NCBI RefSeq assembly: GCF_032854445.1 | Contig: NC_088301.1 | Span: 55,603,187 to 55,663,186, forward strand | Length of the DNA stretch: 60,000 nucleotides | Reading direction: 5' to 3' | Source: Liolophura sinensis | Lineage: Eukaryota > Mollusca > Polyplacophora > Chitonida > Chitonidae | Part shown: positions 24,001 through 35,600 of the stretch, in pieces | Layout: each line of letters opens with the position of its first letter | Position numbering within the stretch: the first letter of the stretch is position 1 | The notes under the pieces: model-generated | What the model saw: the letters and a program-made list of their open reading frames with translations, nothing else | The model's database searches: none | Told to the model about the DNA's origin: nothing | Made by a program: the position numbers and the translations under genes

Positions 24001-27000
24001 TTTGTTTTGTTTTTCGCAAAATATGGTTCATTGATTGACAGATTTGATCAGTCATCTCGAATAAAGTCGAGTGGCTCATATAAGATTACTTTGGGCATCA
24101 AGGCGGCACTTGTGTGTTAGAAAACTCATAGTATAGAAACAACAGAAACAATATAATATCACTTTTCTGTAAATTAAAGGAGTTAATTGGAGATTTTGAA
24201 CATGTAGTTGAAATAGAGTATACCTATAAAGATGCTAGTATGTTTTACATTCTTTTTGAATGTTTATGTGGAATAGACATAAAAACATGACATAAATACA
24301 TCTCTGGATAATTAGAATTGCTAAAAGTATGCAGTGTATGTTTGTGGCAACTTGCGTCTCATTCTCAGTATTTATGCATCAGTCGCCTTTTTTTAAATTT
24401 GTTACATTTTTCATATCTTTATCATATTTAAGTACAGTATAATCTACGAGGACTGATAGTTGCATTGACTCAGGAATTTGTTTTATAAACCAGTATCACA
24501 AGAATTTATGGGCTTACAGAGGATCCTGATTGTTTACCTTGATACACATTTATCTCCACTAGATGTCATTGTTATGCATCATAGTCTACATATACATGTA
24601 TCATGTGTGACACAGGAAAGATGAAAATTGTTCACTTTGCTGTTTATGTACAACTTGATTTTCCAGCTTTTGCAGGTATAAGTTGATATCGTGACTGAAC
24701 AGACTACAAATTGTTTTCTGTGTAGTCTGTTAACTTAAATTGAGGTTTTGTGGCTGATTTACTCAACCATAAACCAAAGAAAGGTAAAATAATAACTAAA
24801 TTTAGTCTGATAAATAAGCTTGACTCACAGACAGTACTTTTCCTTTTGGGAAAAGAGGTGTCTTAAAATGCTTGAATTTCCCACATCTGATGACGCAATT
24901 TGGGGCATGTGGTCTGGAGCATGGAAAAAAGTAAAATTTGACTCATTTGTGACATGCTTATGTTATTGTAAAGAAGGGAAATGCTGAGACATCCATCATT
25001 TCAGAATCACATGCATTGCTCTGAGATATACATGTATTAAGTATACATAAACGTGTGTGAGTTCACACTCAAGGGAAGATATTAATAGCCATACAACCTA
25101 CATGCATATAATGATGATATGCTGCTTGCATCTAGATTGTAGTCCAGTTGAGATGACGTTTATTAAAAACAGTTGTAAACATGCTTACATTTGTCAAATA
25201 TTTGCTATTTGTCAAAGCCCTGCAGGTGTTAGAAGACTCTGGTGATCATGTCTCAAAGCTTATTGGCTTGAGTGTGTTTCAGGCTCTTCCATCATTAGTT
25301 AGTGTGAGGCTAACTCTGCAAAGTACCAAACAGATTCTCGAAACAAAGTGCAAAACAAAGTGACCAATTAAAGCCCTCTCTGTTGTGTGGTTAAGTATTA
25401 AGACACTGTTAGTTTTATTTTTTTACTTATTTATTTCATTGGTGCTTTATGTACATACCTAAGAATATTTCACTTATATGAGGGTGGGCAGCATTATGAT
25501 TGGAGGAACCTAGAGGGGATACCCATGGCCATGCGCAGACTGCAGACATACTGATCCATGTACGACCGAAGAGGAACACAAGGCACTGTTAGATAATTAG
25601 AGAATATTGCAGTTATACTTACGGCATGATAAATATATATTAACTCATATGTCGAGTGAAGTCATAAACTTTCTGCCCTATCAAGACTTCATTACACAGA
25701 ATGAAGAATTACAGAAACATCTTAATTCTGCACAAACTTTGTCGATTGCTGAGGCTCCTAAGCTTGTCTTCTTGTGTTTCAATTTGTAGTCGGCAGACTG
25801 GGCTTGTCATACTCCCTGAGAACACCACCATAAAGTTTAAGGGGTTTTCTTCAGTTTGTTGAACAGAGATGGTTGGATCAGTGTTTTTGAGAATGTTTTG
25901 GATTCTTGCATTGAAAGACCTAGTGTTTTGCATATAAGTCAGGTTGACAGTAACATAACTTTAGGAGCCTACAGTACACATAGAAATTCATTTTTCATGA
26001 TAATATTAATATTTGCACAAAGACAAATATATTTTATTCTGGTCACATGTAGACCTTCAAAAAGTATGTCTTTACTTCGCAAAATTCTTCTTTAGTATTC
26101 TGTTCTGAGTTTTTCCCTTGGCCGTTCCAGGGACAATACCAGAAGACTTGCGAGGATTAGCAGACTTGGACCCTTACAGCATGCCTTCAACACCGCAAAG
26201 AAGGGAAACATCTACAGGAAGCAAAAATGCCGCCTGTGCAGCTGGCATACTTCAGAGATGGTTGCAGAACAGAGATCTTCCAGAGTTGAGAAGAATAGAG
26301 GAGATCCCACCAGTTGAGCTGGACGCCTACTTATTTACATTCTTTGGGTCAGTCACAAAGACCAACGGTGGGGATTATGACCACAGGTCATGGCGAAACC
26401 TTCGCTCAAATATTGATAGATATCTCCGGGAGCATGGCTATGCTCACGCAATCTCACATTCCTCTCTCTTCCAAAAGAGCCGTGCAATGTTTCTCCAGCG
26501 GCAGGAGAGTCTGAAGGTTGCTGCTGCGCTCTGTAGGTCAAACTCTTCACCAAAAGAGCAAAGCAGCTTTGATGTATCACAGAGAAGCCAAGAGTGGCCA
26601 TCCATAATGCATCGCACAGCACCCCAACCCACAGAAAGTCCAGCAAGGACGCTGACAGTAGTAGTTAGCAAAATGTGAGAGCAAAATGCATGGAATCCGT
26701 TTGAGTTTTGGAATTACCATTATCAAATAGTTATAATAGTGTGTGGTGTATAAGTTAGGCAAATTATATTGAGTGATGTAGCAGAAGCGGCGATTTAAGC
26801 TTTTGTCACAACTGTATCCTTGTGTCTCTGGTATGTTTAACCGCTGTGCCACAAGTGGGTAATGTTGGCCCATCAGGTAAATGCACATCAGGTGATACTG
26901 CTTGAATTTGCATTTTGTGATAATGACCGACAAAGACTGTTAGGGCTGTCATGATGCACTATTAAGACTTGCAGATGTTGAGAAAGACAGCATTTTACAT

Positions 27001-30000
27001 AAAAGAAATACTTTTGGTAGGGTTGGGTGATACCCTTATGATCACTGGCATTGATTTAATTACCTTTTCAGACCTTTAACCACAAACACACCTTCTTCAT
27101 CCTTACTGGTCACAATGAGTGACTAATCTCGTGGGGGTTTTTTTCAATATTATTTTACATATGTAATTAATTAGGCCAAAATATTTTGGTGATTAATCAG
27201 TATGATAGATAGCTCTGTCAGAGAATGGCTCTGGTGTGCTAGTAATGGTTTAACCTGAAGCTCTGAATATTTGAGAAGAATATTTGTACATATATTGGGA
27301 CTAATATGATCTTGTTAGAAACATATTAACAGGTAAGAAAACAGTATGTTAGTAAAATCACTATGCTGATCACGACTTTTATTATTAGCTAATTTACTGT
27401 GTGGGTAATAAAAAAGTACAGTCGGACCACTGAGACACAAAAAGTCTAGGTATACAGGAGAGCTGAAAAAATAATTGAAAGAACGACGCGATTCATCTGA
27501 AGCTACCTGGTGTATGTCCATATACAGCAGTCGGTGATATATATATCTATATATACCTCCATTCAGGAACCAGGACCATTAGAGTGTGGCTGTAGCTTTC
27601 GTGTATGCCGAGCTCAAGTCACCTACATGCATTCCCTGTGCCAAAATTACCACAAATTTCAAGTGAGGTACTTGTACAATACATATATTGCTGATGCTTA
27701 TACAGAATTGTATATGGAAACTTAACTTAGCGATTACCTAAACGACCTACAGTGTCATGGAATTTTTCACCAACTTGTCACCCTGTGACCGTATTTATCA
27801 AACGTCTTAACACTTAAGTCAAATATTCAAGCACAGTTACAAATTAAATGTTTTGCTTTAGAAAATTTGTACACCGATTCTTAACTGCAGAACAATATAC
27901 AAACCGCAATTTGAGTTCTTTCCGGTTCTGAGTGTGGCGTTTTAAGGGCTTGCAGTTTATGGCTTAAGTCTTAAGTTGCTTGATATACACGTGCCCAGTT
28001 GTACACAATGAGTATAGCACAGAGGAGTGATGGTTGAACGTGTTATGTGTGAAGTTATATGTGAATTACTGCTAATCATTCACATATAAATCGCCGTGAT
28101 TTTTCACGAACAGAAGTACAGTAGACGGATTAGCTAGTAGAAGATGCCATGAAATTATAGGTGATTTGTATGGTTTTGCATTGATCAGGTGATGTAGATG
28201 TAAATGTGTCCACTCACGCCGTACACCCATGCTGTGTAAGATATCAGTCTTCTAGATACACGCAAGCAGTAGATACAGGTTCTACTATAATAGCGAGTTT
28301 GGTGTGTTGCATTCAGAATCGTCATATAATAAAAGTCTTATATATCCTGTAATAGGCACGCTGCAAAAGTCGCAAAGCCCCTTTATATTTCAGTATAGAA
28401 TTCATGTGCTAATCCCAGGATAAAAAGCACGACTGATACAATCTTGCAGCGTTTCATTATGCATGCATTTATAAGCTTGCAAAGATAATCTCCCTTTATG
28501 ACCATTTGTGATGAAATGAGACTTAACAAGGTTGTAATGAATTTTTTCATGTTATTAGTAAAACCCCTCCTTGATGTTTAGTGAGATGTACCGCAACCCA
28601 TGAGTTGTAATGTGAATTCATCTCTTTTTTTTCTTACAGTTATGAAACTGAAAATGTCCATAAAGTGATCAATGATTCATTTTTGGAGTGATCAAGCAAC
28701 CCTGAAGATAATTATCGCAAAAATCTTATTTAAGTGGTTATATTTTATTTCTTAAAAACATGTATGGATTGTTTATTATAGTATAAGATCTTATTTAAGT
28801 GGTTATATTTTATTTCTTAAAAACATGTATGGATTGTTTCATCAATAAAGAGAAATTTTCGTATAAATTTTATTACGTAAATACTTACATTTAAAAATAT
28901 TATACATGAAACACTGTCACATTTGTCTGAAAGCATATTGTTAGGATGTATCTTACTGTCCACCACAATTAGTGTTATTGTTATTGAGAAATCGCTACAT
29001 CTTAAATAAAGAACTGAAACGGAAGTTTAACATATTCACTTTTAGATGCTGTTTCTTAGCATTCATAAATATGCGTGGATTGTTTTACGTGAAACACAAA
29101 CGTGATTTATACACAAACTAGTTTCAAATAATGTTTATACCTTGATTTCAAATATTCTAGACCAGTGAACTACGTACTACAATTTGCTAAGCATCATACA
29201 GTAGTCGCTCCTATATTATTACTTTCCAGCTGTAGTCTTTTATATGAGTAACGGGTCTGTAATTTTTCTTTCGAGGTGCAAGTAAAGTTTCCCGTAAAAA
29301 ATCGCAGAGAAATATTTGATATGAAGAACTTCCCAGTTTTTTGTTGGTGAAAACTAAAAAGTAGACACCGTGTCTGGAAGAACATGTATAGTGACAATTA
29401 TTTGGCGAAGAGCTATATACGAAAATCATGTATACTCATGAAGATGAACATGCGACTCCTCTGTCTTACGTCAAGGTGTAATACAGTTTTGTGTCACTAT
29501 TAAAACTTGAAGCGCTGAGTGTGTCCTTTGCAGAACTCAGCATATAATCTACGATGTATAGGCATACATTGCAACACTATGTTGTTTCTATACTCATTAT
29601 CGATCATTCTGTTGTCTGGTTCGTACATGAGTTTATCAATCTTAACAAAATGGTTTACTTAAGACTAAACCTCTTAATTGAGAATGTATGGTGATGTATG
29701 TATTTTACGGAAGCCCACAAATTCGCTGCAGAATGACTGATGGTTGTAGAACACGTATGTCGGCTGAAACGTTCGATTTATGTTTTATTCAAATTTGTAC
29801 CATCTTTTTCATAGTGAGTAATAGGACTTCAACAGGATTGAAAAATCAACCTATTATTTTTGTTACCATATAGCAGACATAGCTATATGTGCGTCGGGTT
29901 ATATGACGATTCTTCTCGACGCCTCTGCACCAAGGGTTTTCAGTTTTCCGCCAAGACTTTTCAGTTGTCCACCAGAAGTTCAAGTTTCAGTTGTCTTTCA

Positions 30001-32111
30001 AGAAATCTTTCACATATCCACCAAAGGTTTTCAGTTCTCCAAGTGTTTTCACATCTCAAAGTGAGTTTTCGTTATTCTCAGTTAATTGGAAAAAATATTA
30101 TATACCACGATATATGTAGATGTGACGGTTTGGACCTTGTCAAGTCCCTTATGGACCTGAAAGTCGTCTCCCCAATTATAATAGTGTTAAATATATGCAC
30201 TTGTGTAAAAGTTGTCATAATCAATATGGACATTTGCATGTGACATATTTTTGTCGTTGAGTGTCATGCTGCTTTTGGTAGAGCTATGATATGGTAGAGC
30301 AGAATAGATTATCCTATGAATGACTAAAGGAACCGTGTCAGTGCAACAGCTTTTCAAGGATTTCAGTCATGTTTTCAATAAACATCATAACCGACATATG
30401 GAGATGATTGTATAACTTTTTAGTGTGTCTCTTTCAGTTTTGGGCAGAATGTCAAAACTTGCAACAAACCCATTAATGCATGCATTTTATGAGAGCATTT
30501 TGCATGTAAATGGTTCCATTCCCGCTGTCTATGCCTTTTACATAGGCCAACTTAAGCCTTTTGCATAGTCCAACTAAAGCCTGTAGTATAATCCAACTTA
30601 GGCCTTTCCCATGGTCCATCGTTCGCTGAAGACCACTTGTCTTCTTTCTTTGTGACGTGCAAATCTGTGGAACAGTTCGTCAGTAACTTGGGTGGTTTGC
30701 CTCTGGCAGTGGTTTCCTCCACCCATCAAGTAATCGTGGCATTAATGTGTCGAACCATTTCTGATTTGCTTTTTTATGAAGTTACCATGTGTCTTGCAAA
30801 GGTATTTTACAATTGTTTCACAAACTGTAGTCCTATAGAAATACCCGGGAAGCATAATATCTGGCTACGCATAGAGAATGAATGTGTGGTCATCGCTTCC
30901 AGAGCATGAGAACGTCAATGCTGGATGACACACCTGGCCTATTGCACGAAAAGCTTACTGAGATGAGGAAGACTGAGCTATTCCCATTCGAGCACAATCC
31001 CAGAACAATAAGACCATGAATTGATGCTGACTGGCTGATAGAAGGTGAAGGATGAGCTAGATTGTTGGTACGGTTCATAAAGTTAGACTGCAATTGTTCA
31101 TACTCCAGCACGTGCTCCAGCCTGAGGCCTAGCACATTGTCAGTCAGGCGTCATCCAACCCTGCAATACTCCGTTTGGCATCTAAACTTCATACTTTCGT
31201 GCCTCTGGTTATTTGTAGAATATTTCATTTTGGCATCTGTCGGCTTTTTATTAGGTCTTCTATAGGATTATCAATAGGCTACTGTATCTCCCTGCTTGAA
31301 ATAATTTATTGGATGTAATTTTTGAAAAAAAGGAAAAAAACAAAAATAAAACAAAAAACAAGCAAACAAACAACAGGAGAAAACATTGAGATACCACTTA
31401 AAGCTTCACCACCGACTCAACACTATCGCTTGGGTTGATAGAGTGATACATAATACCATTAGGCAGACAACCAATATGTGTATTGTCCTGTACAGTGACT
31501 TTTTAGACCAGAAACTAATTAGCAATGAAATGTGGATATGTAGCGTTGACTTCAGATTTCTGGATGACTCGGACCGCTGAGGAGTGTTCGTCTCTCTGTC
31601 ATCTTAAATTTGAACTGTGCCTCATGATACATTTGTCTTATTTTGCCTTTCAGTGGAAGTGGACATCAGCTGTATGGAACAGAATTCCCCATTGAAACAG
31701 TTTGTGATAGATCAAGGAAGGCGGCGTTACAGAGCCATCCAGACACGGTGTTACGTGAACAAATTTGAAAACTGGGCCAGAACAGAGCCAAGAAATGATT
31801 GGAGGAACATTGAACATCTGCCCCCAGATATTCTGGACTCTTACCTTGCTGACTTTCTCGCCACAGTCACATCCAGTCGGAAAGGGACATATGGCTTGAA
31901 CTCTTTAATCTCTTTACGCTCTGGATTAGAGAGACATCTCAAAGAGGTGAACTATCCTCATTCCATTACATCATCCCCAGTATTCATCAAGAGCCAACAG
32001 GCGTACAGAGCACGCAAAGTACAACTCCAAGAGCAACAAAGGATGTCCGCCGCCGATAAAAGTCGAGCTACTGAAAATCTCTTACCAGATGAAACTTCAC
32101 ACATAAAATGA
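14953..32111 (+). CDS. Crypton-derived modular gene 2 with three candidate terminal exons
   Basis: Coding exons 14953-15097 and 15315-15884 are followed by three stop-containing exons, at 22772-23310 (A), 26131-26678 (B) and 31654-32111 (C). Each joins the second exon in phase 1. The sums are 1254, 1263 and 1173 nt, all multiples of three, giving 417, 420 and 390 aa. The natural reading is one transcription unit with alternative last exons, each with its own downstream AATAAA (24060, 27407, 32516). Each isoform would share 238 residues and swap the DNA-binding C-terminus. The alternative is that B and C belong to separate transcription units whose first exons I cannot see. The gene is convergent with the DCXR-like gene. 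Confidence 0.7.
15315..15884 (+). CDS. Linker exon (D-CSGETPDP), gene 2
   Basis: The acceptor is acattgcag and the donor AGTG|GTGAGT, phase 1 at both ends, 570 nt. It encodes CSGETPDPMWLKGILSALL, an amphipathic AKRMAQEKAALK helix, then a Ser/Asn/Glu-rich linker. DRKRRASET at about residue 136 and KTKQRR some 20 residues on form a likely bipartite nuclear signal. A psi-K-x-E motif (IKTE) lies near the end. The IKEEP-type motif of the other two copies is lost, but the adjacent FPVGLHLHK is kept. The exon is uninterrupted, unlike its gene 1 counterpart. Confidence 0.85.
16009..16100 (+). mobile_element. SINE family A, head fragment
   Basis: The B-box-like ctgtgagttcaagtccagct block is followed by tgttggcttcttctt and tgtacgtgggaagg, after which similarity fades. 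The 3' end is missing. Confidence 0.6.
16304..16468 (+). CDS. Small ORF, 54 aa, uncertain
   Basis: An ATG in CAAAATGGCGGCTG, a classic strong start context, opens a 54-codon frame (MAAVFRANRW, then a KFRRVKELNLLKYLW stretch) to TAG at 16466. It could be a first exon or retro-fragment of a small, possibly mitochondrial, protein; the Arg-rich, helix-prone composition fits, but I do not recognise it. It sits inside an intron of gene 2. Confidence 0.2.
   Translation: MAAVFRANRWACVSQEPSLCMSWASIFVKFRRVKELNLLKYLWICRKQVWDMVL
17517..19875. repeat. Intronic segment duplicated at 3.7-4.8 kb (copy 2)
   Basis: See copy 1 at 3743-4835. Matching blocks run from gcagacagtcctgtgaaaat (17.52 kb) through agaagctaatgcaa (17.82 kb) and attaaagcacaaaataa (17.86 kb), to ttccaggtgtatta (19.73 kb) and ctgtagcactgata (19.85 kb). 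About 1.2 kb between 18.25 and 19.5 kb has no partner in copy 1. Confidence 0.7.
21492..21722 (-). mobile_element. SINE family B, near full length
   Basis: On minus it starts with a tRNA-like head (gcttcgatggcctaatggtg A-box region; an ataaaacccaagccgggtca block in place of the B-box), then an aaaaatggtacttgttgca block and a ggtgtcatgtttggtgtctttggca block, ending near gaagacaccgtatatgt. The head resembles that of the element at 44.6 kb. Confidence 0.65.
22218..22337. repeat. 24-bp minisatellite, about 5 units
   Basis: The unit is near gcatgcacatgtagtcacat plus ttac, repeated about five times with few differences; the last unit is shortened. Minus-strand reading frames through it give a repetitive Cys/Thr/Val peptide, which I treat as an artefact. 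Confidence 0.9.
22772..23310 (+). CDS. Core-binding-domain terminal exon A, gene 2
   Basis: The acceptor is ctttcattgccag, phase 1; the stop is at 23308. It encodes 179 residues: an ~80-residue Ser/Asn/Pro-rich linker, then the domain from about residue 80 of the exon: SIFGRW, RQIEEIPPEELDDLLADFF, KKDGGDYYPRSLHLLRT, LKKTGYPVSITKSVFF, then SLAFRTRKCQLEL. This copy fits the Crypton core-binding consensus very well (IPPEELD..L..FF..IKKKDGGDY). The protein ends 10 residues later, so there is no catalytic domain. AATAAA at 24060 may be its polyadenylation signal. Confidence 0.88.
23311..26130. other. Stretch between terminal exons A and B
   Basis: The first ~750 bases are probably the 3'UTR of exon A. 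A degenerate minus-strand SINE lies at 25.4 kb. Nothing else was recognised. Confidence 0.4.
25421..25575 (-). mobile_element. SINE family A, degenerate copy
   Basis: On minus this shows a tcggtcgtacatggatc block, a gccatgggtatcccct block, an ataatgctgcccacc block, tcatataagtgaaatattct and an (AAAT)-like tail. The head is absent. Confidence 0.7.
26131..26678 (+). CDS. Core-binding-domain terminal exon B, gene 2
   Basis: The acceptor is ttggccgttccag, phase 1; the stop is at 26676. It encodes 182 residues. After a ~40-residue linker come GILQRW, RRIEEIPPVELDAYLFTFF, TNGGDYDHRSWRNLRSNIDR, YLREHGYAHAISHSSLF, then SRAMFLQRQESL. A ~65-residue Ser/Gln/Pro-rich tail follows the domain, longer than in exon A. 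Several positions differ from exon A in the presumed DNA-contacting helices. AATAAA at 27407 lies about 730 bases downstream. Confidence 0.88.
28723..28839. repeat. Tandem duplication, 52-bp identical units, 65-bp period
   Basis: The block beginning atcttatttaagtggttata occurs at 28723 and again at 28788, identical over about 52 bases through ggattgttt. The identity implies a recent event. Confidence 0.95.
29929..30050. repeat. Degenerate ~21-bp repeat
   Basis: Units resembling caccaagggttttcagtt recur at about 29929, 29949, 29970 and 30018, with growing divergence and irregular spacing. Confidence 0.6.
30533..30620. repeat. 23-bp minisatellite, four units
   Basis: Units starting gcc at 30533, 30556, 30579 and 30602 are exactly 23 bases apart (gccttttacataggccaac-like), with moderate divergence. 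Confidence 0.85.
31654..32111 (+). CDS. Core-binding-domain terminal exon C, gene 2
   Basis: The acceptor is attttgcctttcag, phase 1; the stop is at 32109. It encodes 152 residues with the shortest linker (about 35). The domain reads NKFENW, IEHLPPDILDSYLADFLATV, KGTYGLNSLISLRS, LERHLKEVNYPHSITSSPVF, then SQQAYRARKVQL. It is the most diverged copy: IPP is LPP, E-L-D is I-L-D, and the usual G-G-D-Y is K-G-T-Y. AATAAA at 32516-32521 is a good polyadenylation signal, placing the 3' end almost against the DCXR stop codon. Confidence 0.85.
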
Positions 32112-32515
32112 AAAAAGGACAAACGATATTGTGAATACATTTTGCAGGTTTAGATAAATCCCACCGTGTGCTATATATCTTCTCCCAAGATGATTCTTGA
32201 ACATTAACAATTCGCATTAACCGAAGACGCACAGTTTGTTACGGCAGTTAGGCACGAGATTTGTTGAACTCTGATTAATTAGTGCATGTTATTTCTGAGG
32301 AATGTAAATGTAAGTAGGCTACATGTAATGGGCGGAGTAATTATGAATGTATGCTTCTTGATCTGAAATATTGTGTCTTTATAAGGGTTAAGAGATTGTG
32401 ACATTATATGGTGATCAAATATAGGTACAGGTAATGTCCGCTATAATGGCAATGTGTCTGTCTGTTGTTCTGGATTGCCATTCACAAAAGCGGCAATATT
32501 TGTCTGATTGGAGGA

Positions 32516-32521
32516 AATAAA
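32516..32521 (+). terminator. Polyadenylation signal for exon C
   Basis: AATAAA lies 405 bases past the stop of exon C and about 98 bases before the minus-strand stop codon of the convergent DCXR-like gene. Confidence 0.5.
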
Positions 32522-32618
32522 ACGCATTTGCTGAATTATGCTGTGTATTATTGGTATTTCAGCTCCCTTGTTTACATAAGATCTGATCTTTACCACGCCC
32601 CAAAGTCAATTTATGATT

Positions 32619-35600
32619 TCATGTGAGCAGGTGCCCGCCGTCTACTGCAATGACTGAGCCGGTTGTCATAGCTGCTTTTTCACTAAGTAGGAACATGACC
32701 ATATTGGCGACATCATCGACCTCTAAAAGGAAAAAATAAATTGTTTAAATAATAAATAAATAAATTTAAATATTGTTCAATTCTTATTAATCATACTGTG
32801 TAATCCCATGATTTCTTGCATTTGACTGCACAGTGTGACAGTGTTCAATGTTTCATGTCTATACCGTAATTGATAATAAGCCTAAACTACTCTCATATAT
32901 AGATGAATGCTTATGCGCAAAACCCAATACGCAAGCAAAGAATGGATTCAGTCCTCTAAATCACGTCAAGACAACGTTAGGGAAAACTGTAGACACATGT
33001 GGACATACCTGCAAAACGACCGACAGGAATCCGGGGTAGGACAGCTTTACAAAATGTCGGGTCAGACATTGCTTCCATCGTCATAGGAGTATACGTAAAC
33101 GTTGGACTTACGCAGTTAACCCGTATCTGTTAGAACAGAGAAGATCAGTAAGAACAGTTAAACAAGTGACCTGTCCGTCGGTGATAAAATCTGGTCAAAA
33201 TCTATCTGTCCAATTTGTCGTTGAATCTGAGTTCCACGTCAGTACAGTGATTTTAGTTCTGAATGTTACAGGTGGACACATCGTGATTTAACCTAGGGGT
33301 TATAGCTTTGATGATGGGACACAGTTCGATAATATATTTGTTTTTAAAGTTGATTGTATAGATGCACCCAGTGACCCCACCTATCCTCACCACAGAGTGT
33401 AAGTGCAAATTGTATCTGGTTGCCTTGTACTATACCAAACCCAAATAATACGTCCAACATCCTTCTGTATCTGTATATATGTACCCTACCACATTTCTCT
33501 TTCCTCTGCTTCCAGCTGTGTCTTTCAAAGCAATATTGTGGTCGTGGTATCACTGATGGCACCTGTTCTGATACTGGTAAATTACATGTAGCCACAGAGG
33601 CTGATTTGTTCTATTTTATCCTGTTAACTTTCTGTCTATCCTGTCTGCATCGTAGTGATCTGTACTCGCTTAATTTCATAAAACTTCTTTAATCCGTTTT
33701 CTCTAACTTTGTTTTCTGAAGTCACTTCCTCTGTGATATAAAGCTTTAGATCACTGTGCATTTCGAGAAATGTCACAAGATTTTGTTACTAAGTGAAATT
33801 AAGATCTGATAACTTCGCTTACTAAGTGGTTTTAAAATTTGTCTACTTATTTAAATGGTTCTTATACACGCTCAATATTTATAAGAAAAAAACGCCCGTA
33901 ATACTTGAGCACATGTGTCGTGCATTGTCTCTTTGGCATTTCGATAAAGTGATATAAAAATACAATATACAAGTGTGTTATCAACAGGCCCAATATCACC
34001 CCCTGTTTCATTGGATGAACATAAGAAATGCAGCGTTTATACCTTATTTGGTGCTAGTTCTAGAGCCATAGCTTTTGTCAGCATTTCCACTGCAGCTTTC
34101 GTGGTACTGTAGATGGCAGACCCGACGCACACTCTTTGACCATAAATACTGGACAGATTAACTATTGCTCCGCCTTCTCGTTTCATCATACCTTTCACTA
34201 TGACCTGAAAAGACAGTTACATAAATCCCTTATGATTCGCCATAAAAGGGAATGGACAATCGCATGTTTTATATCGTTGCAATTAATTTATAATGTTTGC
34301 AGCATATTTTCAGACAGTCATTATCAAATGTTGGATGGCTTCCAATAGTTTGTTATGGGCATGGACGTGACACTGGTGCATTTAAATTGTGATTATTGTG
34401 CCTTATATTCGTTTCGGGGCTTCTGTGATTGAGGGGCTAGCAAGCAGAATTGCCCATGGGCCTCTCATAAATGTGGTCACTGAGTATAGCTCTTGCTGGC
34501 TTTTTCTCCGGTAGACAGCTTTTATACAGACCAGCATGTCATGTGTCACCAGCAACATCATAGATGGCGCCTCTTGTAGTATGAGATCCTTACATATTAA
34601 CGGGAAAGACGTAATCGTCCGTTACTTGTGAATCACAATCTGTTCAGTTAAGGTCTGTAATGCTCGTCATTTTCGAACTGTATCTAATATCGCGTAACCT
34701 GGGGCTAGGGGCTGTAAAGGCAGCCATTCTCATTACATCTGCATCATGCCTTTATGAACAGTTGCAGTCAAAGTACGACTGAGATACCTTGTTATTTGAC
34801 CTGGAACTCATTCATGGACTACGAATTCGAACTTTGATATGGAATTCATGCCTGGAATATCCACTGTCTGCCCGGCATCATTGAAAACTGACGACCGCTT
34901 CTCTTTTGTGTGTTACCGGCTTTATTTCTTATTTGTGTAATTTCTTACATACCTTTGTCTTTGGGAGTTAGTGTTAAGCGTTGTTTTGGAAATGGATCTT
35001 GCGATTATCGACTAGAAATGCCCTTTTTGGACTACGAATGGTATACGAATGTCGGACATGACACTTATATTTACACGGAAAGGTCTTTCATCAGCCTGCG
35101 AATGGTCACGAGTTTCCCCAGGGCTCGGCCCGTTTGCCTCCCACCATAATGTTGGCCGTCGTCATACATGTGAAATATTCTTGAATACACTGTTCAAATC
35201 AAATTTCTTTCAGTAGCAATTCTAAGTTAACATAGGTAACATATAATGAGATAGAAAAAAACAAACTTATAATTATTCTGTAAGCAACGTTTTGATATAG
35301 AATATAATACCGTTATCAGGTATAATCATCAACAAATAACAACTATGGATATTTAAAGAGAAGACTTATTCAGAAATGGTAACTGTGAGAAAGATTACAA
35401 ACAACAGATTAACGAAATAAACAACCAACAGGCTTAGGTGTGGATCGAGTAGCGTGTATCAGCCGAAATAAGATCACTGGATCTAGGCCGTGTGAGTGGA
35501 GAGTCATGTTTTCGTATTTCCATACCTTGGTATTTCTATACTTGTATGTCGTATTTCTATACTTGTATATGGTTTCCTTTTTTTGTTGGTGGTTAAATTT

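Larger units (their letters stand above)
26679..31653. other. Stretch between terminal exons B and C
   Basis: It holds the probable 3'UTR of exon B, a 65-bp-period duplication at 28.7 kb, a degenerate repeat at 29.9 kb and a 23-bp minisatellite at 30.5 kb. A phase-1-compatible acceptor at 28639 (tttttcttacag) opens only nine codons before a stop; I do not call it an exon. Confidence 0.4.

Noticed and set aside
29860-30243. 127-codon plus-strand ORF, Ser/Phe-rich
   Set aside because: Much of it is the degenerate 21-bp repeat in translation.
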